DNA from: Betaproteobacteria bacterium UBA1934
GTDB taxonomy: Bacteria; Pseudomonadota; Gammaproteobacteria; Burkholderiales; Rhodocyclaceae
Direction: 5' to 3'
Assembly (NCBI GenBank): GCA_002337055.1
Contig: DDFG01000005.1
Location: forward strand, 954,222 to 1,018,221
DNA length: 64,000 nt
A program made the position numbers and the translations under genes. Below the pieces are notes generated by a model that did not search any database, was not told the DNA's origin, and worked only from the letters and a program-made list of their open reading frames with translations. Below, piece by piece: positions 1 to 7,910 of this stretch. Position 1 is the first letter of the stretch. Every line of letters begins with the position of its first letter.

Positions 1-950
1 ACGGCCATCGCCGCTTCGGCGCCGCCTTTGACGCGGATCGACAGCATGCCGCCGAAGCCGCCCTGCATCTGGCGCGCCGCGATGGCGTGTTGCGGATGCG
101 AGGCAAGGCCGGGGTAGAGCACTGCCGCAACCTTGGGATGCGACTCGAAATGCGCCGCCAGTTGGGCCGCCGAGGCCGAGGCGGCGCGGACGCGGACGAA
201 CAGCGTGCGCATGCCGCGCGCTAGCAGCCAGGCTTCGAAGGGGCCCAGGATGGCGCCGCCGAGTGCCCGCACGCGCTTGATTTTTTCCCAGAAGGCATCG
301 GTTTCGCGGGTCACCAGCGCGCCGGCAACGACATCGGAATGACCGTTCAGGTACTTGGTCGCCGAGTGCATGACCAGATCGGCGCCCAGTTCGAGCGGGC
401 GGGTCAGCACCGGCGTCGGCACCGTCGAATCGACCACCAGCCGCGCGCCGGCGGCGTGTGCCAGACGGGCCGCCTCGGCAATGTCGGTGACTTCCCAGGT
501 CGGGTTGGCAGGCGTCTCGACCCAGACCAGATCGGCCGGCGTCGCCAATGCGGCGGCGAGGCCGCCGACCGGGTAGAGGGTGAGTTGCAGTTGCCACTGT
601 TCGGCAAACTGCACCAGCCAGTTGCGCCAGGCCCAGTACATGCCTTGCGGCGCGACAACGCGGGCGCCCGGTTGCAACACCTGAATCACCGCCGACGAAG
701 CCGCCATGCCGGAGGCGAACAGCGCCGCCGCCGCGCCGCCTTCGAGGGCGCAAAGTGTTGTTTCGGGCGCGTCGTAACTTGGGTTGGCGTCGCGCGAATA
801 GACCCGGCCGCCGGGATAGGCGCCGTCGCCGCCACGCTCGTAGGTGGTGGCGAGATGTAGCGGCGCCACGACATCGAAAAAGGGTGCGGCCGGTTCGGCG
901 GCACCTTGCGCGGCGAGGGTTTCAGGCAGGAAAGAAGGGGTCTTGGACAT
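1..950 (-). CDS. PLP-dependent trans-sulfuration enzyme (cystathionine gamma-synthase / O-succinylhomoserine sulfhydrylase family), C-terminus off the window
   Basis: About 316 residues are visible; the C-terminus lies beyond the left edge. The reading starts MSKTPSFLPE at an ATG whose first base is 950. The fold-type I PLP signature is clear: a YSRDANPS segment near residue 55 (phosphate contact) and SATKYLNGHSDV with the Schiff-base lysine at about residue 199. The family (Cys/Met metabolism PLP enzymes) carries out gamma-replacement or beta/gamma-elimination on homoserine esters, cystathionine or methionine in the cytoplasm. The sequence does not decide between MetB, MetC, MetZ and MGL. 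The gene begins 10 nt after the stop of the lipoprotein gene, so it is probably the last visible member of a five-gene operon. Confidence 0.85.
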   Translation of the reverse strand, partial: MSKTPSFLPETLAAQGAAEPAAPFFDVVAPLHLATTYERGGDGAYPGGRVYSRDANPSYDAPETTLCALEGGAAAALFASGMAASSAVIQVLQPGARVVAPQGMYWAWRNWLVQFAEQWQLQLTLYPVGGLAAALATPADLVWVETPANPTWEVTDIAEAARLAHAAGARLVVDSTVPTPVLTRPLELGADLVMHSATKYLNGHSDVVAGALVTRETDAFWEKIKRVRALGGAILGPFEAWLLARGMRTLFVRVRAASASAAQLAAHFESHPKVAAVLYPGLASHPQHAIAARQMQGGFGGMLSIRVKGGAEAAMA

Positions 951-960
951 GCGGAACCTT

Positions 961-1398
961 TCAGGGATTGTTGCCCTGGTCGAACACGATCCGCCAGGTA
1001 TTCGGGGCTTCCAGGCGCCAGATGGAAGTAAAGCGGCCGATCAGCTTGCCGTCAGGCGCGTGCACGGGGCCGGTCGAGAGCGCCAGATTGCCAGAGGGGA
1101 GCACCTCGACCTGTTCGGGCGCCCAGGAGAACGGCGCGGCGGGTTTGTCGAAGTAACGACGCCATCCCTCGGCGACCGCCGCCTTGCCGCGCAAGGGATT
1201 CGGGCCGGTGGCGAATATGACTTCATCCGAGAGGAAATTGGCGAAGGCCGCGTGATCGCGGTCGGCCATCGTTTTCGCGAAGGCGAGTTCGGTGGCGATC
1301 ACCTGCTGTTTGGCGTCGCCGGGCGCGGCAGTCGGTGTCAGTGTGGCGCATCCGGCGATCAGCAGCGAGGTGGCGAGCAGGGTCGATGTGGACTTCAT
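961..1398 (-). CDS. SnoaL/DUF4440-like lipoprotein
   Basis: A 145-residue protein starting MKSTSTLLATSLLIAGC. The hydrophobic N-terminus ends in a lipobox (LIAGC, Cys17), so an outer- or inner-membrane lipoprotein facing the periplasm is predicted. The rest resembles the NTF2/SnoaL-like DUF4440 fold: an N-terminal helix (ATELAFAKTMADRDHAAF), then FLSDEVIF, a GKAAVAEGWRRYF segment and a final WRIVFDQG strand. Such proteins are small binding or isomerase-like domains of mostly unknown role. The ATG overlaps the stop of the upstream GNAT gene in an ATGA, which implies translational coupling. No substrate can be named from the sequence. Confidence 0.8.
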   Translation of the reverse strand: MKSTSTLLATSLLIAGCATLTPTAAPGDAKQQVIATELAFAKTMADRDHAAFANFLSDEVIFATGPNPLRGKAAVAEGWRRYFDKPAAPFSWAPEQVEVLPSGNLALSTGPVHAPDGKLIGRFTSIWRLEAPNTWRIVFDQGNNP

Positions 1399-1964
1399 GA
1401 CGGGTTCCTTGTCGGATCGGTCCGGAATTCGCGTTTGAGCAGGCCGAAATGCAGCAGATCGTGGCGCTGCCCGAACCATACGCCGGCCTCGCGCTGGCGG
1501 CCTTCGTGCCGAAAGCCGAGGCGCTCCAGCAGGGCGATCGAGGCCGCGTTGTCGGGGTGAACCTGCGCTTCGATCCGCATCAGGCGCATCTCGGCAAATC
1601 CCCAGCGTAGCGCGGCGTCGACCGCTTCGCGCATGTAGCCACGGCCCCAGGCCTCCGGCGCCAGTTCGTAGCCCAGGGTACAACTGTTCCAGGCGGCGTT
1701 CCATTTGAACAGGCCACAGGTGCCGAGCAAGCGGCCATCCTCGCGGTGGATCAGACCCCAGCGCGTGCCGGGGTCGGGCAAGCGCCGCCATTCGGCGAAG
1801 CGCTGGATCAATTTCTCGGCGCCGGCTAAATTGGGCACGGTACCGTACCAGCGCATCGCTTCGGCGTTGCCGTTGCCGTGAATGGTGAACAGGGCCGGCG
1901 CGTCGTCGGGCACCAGCTCGCGCAGGCGCAGCCGGTGGGTTTCGAGCGTCGGGAAGTCGCTCAT
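1395..1964 (-). CDS. GNAT family N-acetyltransferase (RimJ/RimL type)
   Basis: A 189-residue protein starting MSDFPTLETHRLRLRELVPDD. It follows the RimJ/RimL plan: the TxRLxLRxL opening strand, a central LGTCGLFKW strand, the acetyl-CoA loop region LGYELAPEAWGRGYMREAV, and the late VHPDNAASIALLERLGFRHEG motif. The family acetylates protein N-termini or small amines using acetyl-CoA in the cytoplasm. Both ends are coupled to neighbours: its ATG overlaps the stop of the molybdopterin oxidoreductase (ATGA at 1961-1964) and its stop overlaps the lipoprotein start (1395-1398). The substrate is unknown. Confidence 0.9.
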   Translation of the reverse strand: MSDFPTLETHRLRLRELVPDDAPALFTIHGNGNAEAMRWYGTVPNLAGAEKLIQRFAEWRRLPDPGTRWGLIHREDGRLLGTCGLFKWNAAWNSCTLGYELAPEAWGRGYMREAVDAALRWGFAEMRLMRIEAQVHPDNAASIALLERLGFRHEGRQREAGVWFGQRHDLLHFGLLKREFRTDPTRNPS

Positions 1965-4066
1965 GCCGTCTCGACTTCCACCAGGCAATCGTAGAAGGTC
2001 GCGCCGCCGCCGTGGTCGGTCAGCGCCTGGCTGGTGACGGCGTTGCAGTTGTCGCCGCCGGGCGACAGCTTGGGCCAGTAGATGCTGAAATCGATCACGA
2101 CGCCGGGACGGGCGCGCTCGCTGACCCGCGCCGTGGCGAGGTGGGCGCCGCGGTCGTTGCGGATGCGCACGGGCTGGCCGTCGGCGATGAGTCGCGGCGC
2201 GGCGTCGGACGGGTGAATCCACAGCGCCGGACCGTCGTCGAGGGCGCGCAGGCTATCCACATTGGCGAAGCTGCTGTTGAGCAGGTGGCGGGCAGGCGGG
2301 CTGATCATCTGCAACGGGTAGGTTTGGGCGCGCTCGCCTTGCCAATCCTCGTGGTTCGGCCGTACTTGCGGCACGTCGGGAAAGGCTAGGCGGAATTTGC
2401 CGGAGGGCGTTCTGAAACCGCCTTCTGAGAAGGGTGCCTGCCCGCGCGGTGCGGCGGCCAGGCGGGCGTGACCGTGTGTCAGCAGGGTTTCGGTCGGCGC
2501 GCCGGCCAGCGCCGGGTGGTCCCAGAGCAAGGCGTCGCAGGCGATTTCGGCGTCGCGCGCCTTGAGCGCCGGATCGGCGAGCGCCGGGCAGGCGTCGCCC
2601 AGCCGGTCGGCGAGCGCCGCCGCGAGGTCGCGGAAGATGCGGCTGTTCGGGCGGGCTTCGCCAAGCGGCGCGATGGCCGGGCGGTTGAGCAGTACATGCA
2701 GGTGGCCATAGGCGCGGTGCAGGTCGAAGTGTTCGAGCTGGGTGGTCGCCGGCAGCACGATGTCCGCGTAGTCAGCGGTGTCGGTCTGGAAGTGTTCCAG
2801 CACCACCGTGAACAGATCGTCGCGTGCCAGGCCGCGCCGCACCGCGTTGCTGTCGGGGGCGACGGCGGCGGGGTTGCTGTTGTAGACGATCAGCGCCTCG
2901 ACCGGGGGCTCGGTTCGCGTCAGGGCGTCGCCCAGAGCGCTCATGTTCAGGGTGCGCGGCGTGCTGCTGGCGAGCAGGTCGGGGCGGGTCAGCGCCGGAT
3001 TCTGCGGCGCCCAGCCGCTGGTCGACAGCACGGCGCCGCCCGAGGGATGGCGCCAGTGGCCGGCCAGGGTCGGCAGGGCAAGCACGGCGCGTACGGCGTC
3101 GCCGCCGCCGGCGGTGCGCTGCATACCGTAATTTAGGCGGATCGCGGCCGGGCGGGCACGGCCATAGGCGGCGGCGAGCGCTTCGATGGCGGCGGCGTCG
3201 ACATCGCACCAGGCGGCGGCGCGGGCCGGCGTCCATTGGGCGGCTTCGGCGAGAAAGGCGGCGGCGCCTTCACTGTGGCGGTCGAGATAGTCCTGGTCGA
3301 GCAGCCCGTCGCGCTGCAAGACATGGGCGATGGCGTAGGCCAGCGCGGCGTCGCTGCCCGGGCGCGGGGCGAGGTGATGGTCGCACTTGGCGGCGGTGTC
3401 GCTCCGGTAGGGGTCGATCGCCCAGAGCACGGCACCACGCTTCTGAGCCGTCTGGACGATGCGCCAGACGTGCAGGTTGCTGGTGATGGCATTGCAGCCC
3501 CAGAGGACGATCAGCTCGGCACCGCCCAAGGCTTCGGGGTCCATGCCGACGCCGGCACCGACGCACAACTTCATCGCCGCCGAGCCGGCGCTGGCGCAGA
3601 TGGTGCGGTCAAGCAGGCTGGCGCCGAGTGCATGAAAGAAGCGGCTGGCCATGCCTTCACCCTGCACCTGGCCCATGGTGCCAGCGTAGCTGTAGGGCAG
3701 GATGGCTTCCGGATGCCGGTGCCAGATGTCGGCCAGACGGTCGGCGATGGTGACGGTGGCCTCTTCCCACGAAATCGGCACGAAACGGCCTTCGCCCTTT
3801 TTGCCGATACGCTTCAGCGGTGCGGTCAGGCGGTCGCGGTGGTGAGTGCGCTCGGCGTAGCGGCTGACCTTGGTACACAGCACGCCGGCGGTCAGGCTGT
3901 GGGTCGGGTCGCCCTTGACGCTGACGACACGGCCATCCTTGACGCCGACGCGCATGGCGCAGGTGTCCGGGCAATCGTGCGGGCAGGCTGCCTGCACCTC
4001 GGCCTCCGCGGCCGTCGGGGGTGTGGTCCAGGTGTCGAGGCGGGCAAGGATGTCGGCGAGGGTCAT
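1961..4066 (-). CDS. Molybdopterin-dependent oxidoreductase, [4Fe-4S]-containing, cytoplasmic
   Basis: A 701-residue protein of the DMSO reductase/formate dehydrogenase superfamily (COG0243), which transfers oxygen atoms or electrons at a Mo- or W-bis-MGD centre. The N-terminal cluster-binding motif is CPHDCPDTC (Cys28, Cys32, Cys36) plus Cys64 in GVLCTK, so a [4Fe-4S] cluster is predicted. The body keeps the family order (APLKRIG, FVPISWEEA, molybdopterin-contact loops such as WGCNAITSN) and ends in the MopB C-terminal barrel (IHPSDAAPRLIADG, VRIRND). No Tat signal is present, so it should be cytosolic, unlike many respiratory relatives. It is coupled by ATGA to the MFS gene before it and the GNAT after it. 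No partner subunit or chaperone gene lies next to it, and the substrate is unknown. Confidence 0.92.
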   Translation of the reverse strand: MTLADILARLDTWTTPPTAAEAEVQAACPHDCPDTCAMRVGVKDGRVVSVKGDPTHSLTAGVLCTKVSRYAERTHHRDRLTAPLKRIGKKGEGRFVPISWEEATVTIADRLADIWHRHPEAILPYSYAGTMGQVQGEGMASRFFHALGASLLDRTICASAGSAAMKLCVGAGVGMDPEALGGAELIVLWGCNAITSNLHVWRIVQTAQKRGAVLWAIDPYRSDTAAKCDHHLAPRPGSDAALAYAIAHVLQRDGLLDQDYLDRHSEGAAAFLAEAAQWTPARAAAWCDVDAAAIEALAAAYGRARPAAIRLNYGMQRTAGGGDAVRAVLALPTLAGHWRHPSGGAVLSTSGWAPQNPALTRPDLLASSTPRTLNMSALGDALTRTEPPVEALIVYNSNPAAVAPDSNAVRRGLARDDLFTVVLEHFQTDTADYADIVLPATTQLEHFDLHRAYGHLHVLLNRPAIAPLGEARPNSRIFRDLAAALADRLGDACPALADPALKARDAEIACDALLWDHPALAGAPTETLLTHGHARLAAAPRGQAPFSEGGFRTPSGKFRLAFPDVPQVRPNHEDWQGERAQTYPLQMISPPARHLLNSSFANVDSLRALDDGPALWIHPSDAAPRLIADGQPVRIRNDRGAHLATARVSERARPGVVIDFSIYWPKLSPGGDNCNAVTSQALTDHGGGATFYDCLVEVETA

Positions 4067-5400
4067 GCGATCTCCTGGGGTTGGCCGGCGGTGGACGAAG
4101 CATCGGGCGGGGCAGTATTGCCGGCGCCGGCGCCCTGGTCAAGGGCGCGGCGAATCAGGGTGTGCGCGATGAAGGCGGCGCAGATGCCGCCGAACCCCAG
4201 CGTTGCCAAGACCGGCGGCAAGCCGATATGATCGCCGCAAAAGCCCGCCACGCTGGCGCCGATGGGCGCCGCCGACACCGAGAGAAAGCGCATGGTCGTG
4301 GTCATGCGGCCGAGCAGGTCGTCCGGCGTGGCCAGCTGGCGCAATGCCAGATAGTTGATGGTGTAGGCCGTCATCCCCGCTTCGACCAGGAACATCGCGG
4401 CGCCGGCCAGCGCCAGCGAGGCAGCGCCCGCAGGCACTAGCGCGTAGCCGACGAAGCCCGCCGCCGTCGCCAGCAGACCGAGCGGAATGACCACGTATTT
4501 ACCGATGCGCTTGTTCAGGTGCGGCACCAGGGTCGCGCTGAGCAGGGCGCCCAGCGCCGCCAGCGTATTGACGGTGGCCAGTTCGCCGGCCGTGAGGTGC
4601 AGGCTGCGCGTCGCATGCAGCACGTAGAGCGCCATGAAGCCGTCGAAGAGGAACAGGCACATCGCAGCCATGATCGCGAAGGCCCGCAACAGAGGGTGAT
4701 GCCAGATGTAGCGCAGGCCCGAGATGGCGTCGCGCAGGATGGGCACGCCTGTGGCCGGTGCCGGCGTCTCGCTCAGGCGGATGGCGGCGACCAGCAGGGC
4801 CGAGATTAGGAACATCAGGCCATCGAGCGCCACCGCGGTCGGTGCGCCCAGCCAGGCGACCAGCACGCCGGCCAGGATGGGGCCGAGCAGGCCGGCGATG
4901 CTGCCGGCCGCGGCCTGCTTGCTGTTCGCCTCGATCAGGCGGTCGCGCCCGACCACGGCGGTGACGAACACCTGCTCGGCCGAGCCGCCGATGCACCAGC
5001 AGGTGCCGACTGCGAATTCGGCGAGATAGAGCAGCGGCATCGACAGAAAGCCGAAATGCGCCGCCAGGGGGACGCCGAACAGGGCCAGGGTGCCCAGCAG
5101 GTTGAAGGCGATGATCAGCGTGCGCTTCTTGCAGCGGTCGATCCAGACACCGGCCGGCAGCGAGAACAGGACGAAGGGCAGCGTCGCCGAAGCGAGCATC
5201 AGGCCCATCTCGGTGGCGCTGGCGTGCAGATTCTGGACGGCCGTCAGCGGTAGCGCCAGCTGCGAGACGCTGCCGCCCAGCATGGCGAGGGTGGCCGACA
5301 ACCAGACCAGCACGAAGCTGCGGTTGCGAAAGAGACTGTCTTCGGGGATCAGCCGCCGCATCAGCCGGGCAGCCGGTCCCCTGGTTTGAGCCGAATTCAT
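4063..5400 (-). CDS. MFS transporter (MFS_3 / enterobactin-exporter-like)
   Basis: A 445-residue protein with about 12 hydrophobic segments. The cytoplasmic loop LPAGVWIDRCKKRTLI matches the MFS motif between TM2 and TM3. Overall it resembles the MFS_3/EntS-type exporters of small molecules across the inner membrane. I chose the ATG at 5400 (MNSAQTRG) because a GGAG lies 6 nt upstream; in-frame starts exist at 5412 and further out. It opens the run MFS, molybdopterin oxidoreductase, GNAT, lipoprotein, PLP enzyme, with ATGA overlaps at the first three junctions. The cargo is not evident. A TTCCGC-N5-GCGGAA inverted repeat sits just upstream of its ribosome binding site. Confidence 0.9.
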   Translation of the reverse strand: MNSAQTRGPAARLMRRLIPEDSLFRNRSFVLVWLSATLAMLGGSVSQLALPLTAVQNLHASATEMGLMLASATLPFVLFSLPAGVWIDRCKKRTLIIAFNLLGTLALFGVPLAAHFGFLSMPLLYLAEFAVGTCWCIGGSAEQVFVTAVVGRDRLIEANSKQAAAGSIAGLLGPILAGVLVAWLGAPTAVALDGLMFLISALLVAAIRLSETPAPATGVPILRDAISGLRYIWHHPLLRAFAIMAAMCLFLFDGFMALYVLHATRSLHLTAGELATVNTLAALGALLSATLVPHLNKRIGKYVVIPLGLLATAAGFVGYALVPAGAASLALAGAAMFLVEAGMTAYTINYLALRQLATPDDLLGRMTTTMRFLSVSAAPIGASVAGFCGDHIGLPPVLATLGFGGICAAFIAHTLIRRALDQGAGAGNTAPPDASSTAGQPQEIA

Positions 5401-5411
5401 GCAATGCTCCA

Positions 5412-5428
5412 TTCCGCTTGTGGCGGAA
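5412..5428. promoter_or_regulatory. Inverted repeat TTCCGC-N5-GCGGAA next to the MFS ribosome binding site
   Basis: A perfect 6-bp inverted repeat with a 5-nt spacer lies 12 nt before the chosen MFS start, just upstream of its GGAG. It could be an operator or a 5' UTR hairpin that affects the Shine-Dalgarno site. No terminator-like T-run follows. The rest of 5429-5667 shows no gene. Confidence 0.3.
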
Positions 5429-5667
5429 ATTCCTGACACCCGGGCCGAATCGGCAAGGGCGACGATCAAACAACGGCGGGACTGAAGGGGTGGTTCTGCA
5501 TTCCCGCCTGGCTGGGCCGGCGGGTGAAGGCCGGCTAGGGCGTGGTGCGCACTGCGCCAATGCGCGGCATGTCCGCGCGGGCGGACAGGGCGTAATGGCG
5601 GCAGGAGAGAGAGGCGAAAATCGAACGCATGGCTCGATTATGCGGAGCGCCCGGTGCCGTCGTCAAG

Positions 5668-6162
5668 TCAGGACAGCAACGCGAGCAGTTCGTTCAGCGC
5701 GAATTCGACCGATTGCGCCCGCACGGCCGCGCGATCGCCCTCGAAAAGGCGGGTGGCGGCGGTGCAGCCGCCCTCCTTTTCGGCCCAGGCGAAACAAACG
5801 GTGCCGACGGGCTTTTCCGGCGTACCGCCGGTCGGGCCGGCGACGCCGGTGATGGCCAGCGACCACCGGGCGCGGCTTTTGGCCAATACGCCCTGCGCCA
5901 TGGCCCGCGCCGTCGCTTCCGAGACCGCGCCGTGGCGCTTGATGGTGAAGGCGGGCACGTCCAGCATCTCGATCTTGGCGGCGTTGGAATAGGTGACGAA
6001 GCCACGGTCGAACCACAGCGACGACCCGGCAATCGCCGTCAGGCATTGGCCCACCCAGCCACCGGTGCAGGATTCCGCGATGGCGAGTACTTGCTCCTTG
6101 GTCAGCAGGCGTTCGGCGACGCGGGCGGCGAGGGCTTCGAGATCGTTTTGGATCGGGGTCAT
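5668..6162 (-). CDS. pncC: Nicotinamide-nucleotide amidohydrolase (CinA C-terminal domain, PncC)
   Basis: A 164-residue stand-alone CinA C-terminal domain that deamidates NMN to nicotinic acid mononucleotide in the pyridine nucleotide salvage cycle. The family signatures are IAESCTGGWVGQ near residue 28 (active-site Ser31), GFVTYSNAAK, GAVSEATARAMA and SLAITGVAGPTGGTPEKPVGTV. Length matches the family (about 160). The ATG at 6162 has AAGGA 7 nt upstream. It lies downstream of thiL-pgpA, a common neighbourhood for cinA/pncC in betaproteobacteria. Confidence 0.95.
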   Translation of the reverse strand: MTPIQNDLEALAARVAERLLTKEQVLAIAESCTGGWVGQCLTAIAGSSLWFDRGFVTYSNAAKIEMLDVPAFTIKRHGAVSEATARAMAQGVLAKSRARWSLAITGVAGPTGGTPEKPVGTVCFAWAEKEGGCTAATRLFEGDRAAVRAQSVEFALNELLALLS

Positions 6163-6172
6163 CGGGCGGTCC

Positions 6173-6700
6173 TTAAAAGACGATGTCGGCGCTGGCGATG
6201 GCGCGGATGGCCGGGCCGAAACTGACGATGGCGGGCAGGGTGGCGTTTTCGTGAGCGCGGATCGTTGCGGCGTCCATGTGTGGCTTGTCCTGCGTCGTAT
6301 GTGCATCGGCGGCCAGCGTCACCTCGTAGCCCAGGGCGGCGGCGCGGCGGGTGGTCGTATCGACGCAGAATTCGCTCGCGAAGCCGCAGATAACCACCCG
6401 CTCGATGCCGAGATCGGCGAGCGTCTCGCCCAGTTCGGTACGTTGGAAGGAATCGGGCGTGGTCTTGCGAATCAGGACGTCGCCCGTCTCGACGACCAAT
6501 GTGTCCACCAACTGCCAGCCCTCGCTCTGGAAAGCCAGTGTCGCCCGCTCATGCTGGATGAAGACGACCGGCGCGCCGGCCTGGCGGGCGCAGGTGGCGA
6601 GATTGTTGATGCGGTCGACGACGGCATCGGCCTCGAATGGCGCCGGCGTCTGCGCAAACAGGCCGCGTTGGACATCGATGACGAGGAGAGCGGTTTTCAT
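6173..6700 (-). CDS. Isochorismatase-family cysteine hydrolase
   Basis: A 175-residue protein with the isochorismatase-like hydrolase triad: Asp9 in LLVIDVQRG, Lys79 in DVLIRKTTPDSF and Cys112 in CGFASEFCVDTT. Members hydrolyse amides, ureas or enol ethers (nicotinamidase, N-carbamoylsarcosine amidase and relatives). The substrate of this one cannot be assigned. The stop is 10 nt before the pncC start, and pncC acts on nicotinamide nucleotide, so a role near pyridine-nucleotide salvage is conceivable, but this is inference from position only. The N-terminus MKTALLVIDVQRGLF matches family starts well. Confidence 0.9.
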   Translation of the reverse strand: MKTALLVIDVQRGLFAQTPAPFEADAVVDRINNLATCARQAGAPVVFIQHERATLAFQSEGWQLVDTLVVETGDVLIRKTTPDSFQRTELGETLADLGIERVVICGFASEFCVDTTTRRAAALGYEVTLAADAHTTQDKPHMDAATIRAHENATLPAIVSFGPAIRAIASADIVF

Positions 6701-6751
6701 GCGAAGGCGAGGAAAAGGCGTAAAGCCGTATCGTAGACCGGATCGGGCTGC

Positions 6752-7411
6752 TCAGGCGAGGGCGGGGAACCAGCGGGGCAGATAGGGGCGGGCCTCGCCG
6801 AGCGAGTCGAAGACGTGCAGGCAGCGGGCCAGCACGGCCTCGGGCGGCGGTTTCAGATCAGGTACGACCACGACTTGCAGACCGGCCGCCAGCGCTGCGC
6901 GGGCGCCGTTTTCGCTGTCCTCGAAGGCGAGACAGTCGCCGGGCGCGACGCCGAGCCGGGTTGCGGCCAGTTCGTAAACGGCGGGATCGGGCTTGCCACG
7001 GGCGACTTCGTTGCCCCCGGCGACCGCCGCGAAGTGGTCGAGAAGGGCGACCTCGCCGAGGCGAAGGCGGATCTCGCTGGCCCGCGACGACGAGGCGACC
7101 GCGCACGGCACCGAGGCCGCCGCCAGTTCGGCGACCAGGGCCTGTGCGCCGGGCTTGAGCGGAAAGGCCGCCGGATCGTTGGCCAGCAGCGTGTCGGTGA
7201 GCGTGGCGATGGCGAGAAAGCGCTCGCGGCTGCCCAGCAACCCGGTCAGGGCGGCTTCGGTGTCGGCGCGGTTGAGACCGACGACCGAGAGGAAATGAGC
7301 GCGCGTCAAACCGGCGTCCAGTTGTTCGCAGGCGGCCAGCCAGGCGCGCATGACCGCCTGTTCGGAGTCGATCAGCAGGCCGTCCATATCGAAAATCGCG
7401 GCGGCGAACAT
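6752..7411 (-). CDS. HAD-superfamily phosphatase (beta-phosphoglucomutase/GPH-like)
   Basis: A 219-residue HAD hydrolase. Motif I is FDMDGLLIDSE with Asp8 as nucleophile and Asp10 as general acid/base. Motif II is CAVASSSRASEI, motif III a Lys in VARGKPDPAVYELAA, and motif IV FEDSENGARAALAAG. A cap-1 helical domain lies between motifs I and II (about residues 15-85). The family dephosphorylates small sugar or other phosphates, or acts as a phosphoglucomutase. The exact substrate is not evident. It sits 7 nt downstream of pgpA and is probably cotranscribed with it. Confidence 0.93.
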   Translation of the reverse strand: MFAAAIFDMDGLLIDSEQAVMRAWLAACEQLDAGLTRAHFLSVVGLNRADTEAALTGLLGSRERFLAIATLTDTLLANDPAAFPLKPGAQALVAELAAASVPCAVASSSRASEIRLRLGEVALLDHFAAVAGGNEVARGKPDPAVYELAATRLGVAPGDCLAFEDSENGARAALAAGLQVVVVPDLKPPPEAVLARCLHVFDSLGEARPYLPRWFPALA

Positions 7412-7418
7412 GGCGGGA

Positions 7419-7910
7419 TCAGCCGAGCAGGGATTTGGCGACCGCCAGCGCCACCAGCGTGTGCAGCGCGGCGCAGAAGTCGTCGGCCATGACGCCGAAG
7501 CCGTTCTTCATGTTCTGGTCGAACCAGTCGGCCGGCGGCAGCTTGACGATGTCGAAGAAACGGAAGAGCAGGAAGGCGGCGAATTGCCAGCCCCAGCCGG
7601 CCGGGGTCAGGGTCAGTACCAGCCAGAAGGGCACGATTTCGTCCCAGACGATGCTGCCGTGGTCGGGTTCGCCCAGGTGGCGGCCGGTCAGATGCACGCA
7701 CCAAATGCCGCCGAGGTAGGCAAAGGCGAGCAGCAGCAGGAAGGGCATTTCCCCGAAATACGGGCGGATCAGCGGATAGGTGAGCAGGGCAAAGGCCGTG
7801 CCGACCGTACCGGGCGCCCAGCGCGACAGGCCGCTGCCGCAGCCGAGCGCGAAGAAATGCGCCGGGTGGGCGAACAGGAAGCGTAGCGAGGGTGGAGTCG
7901 ACTTAGCCAA
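7419..7910 (-). CDS. pgpA: Phosphatidylglycerophosphatase A
   Basis: About 163 residues. PgpA dephosphorylates phosphatidylglycerophosphate to phosphatidylglycerol at the inner membrane. Family marks are the N-terminal GSGLSRWAPGTVGT, the metal-site WDEIVPFW, and RFFDIVKLPPADWFD, with several hydrophobic segments. No ATG fits the expected N-terminus; the most plausible start is a TTG at 7910 (then AKSTPPSLRFLF), overlapping the 3' end of thiL by 8 nt, with AGAGGGG about 11 nt upstream. The thiL-pgpA pair is a classic operon order in proteobacteria. Confidence 0.93.
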   Translation of the reverse strand: MAKSTPPSLRFLFAHPAHFFALGCGSGLSRWAPGTVGTAFALLTYPLIRPYFGEMPFLLLLAFAYLGGIWCVHLTGRHLGEPDHGSIVWDEIVPFWLVLTLTPAGWGWQFAAFLLFRFFDIVKLPPADWFDQNMKNGFGVMADDFCAALHTLVALAVAKSLLG

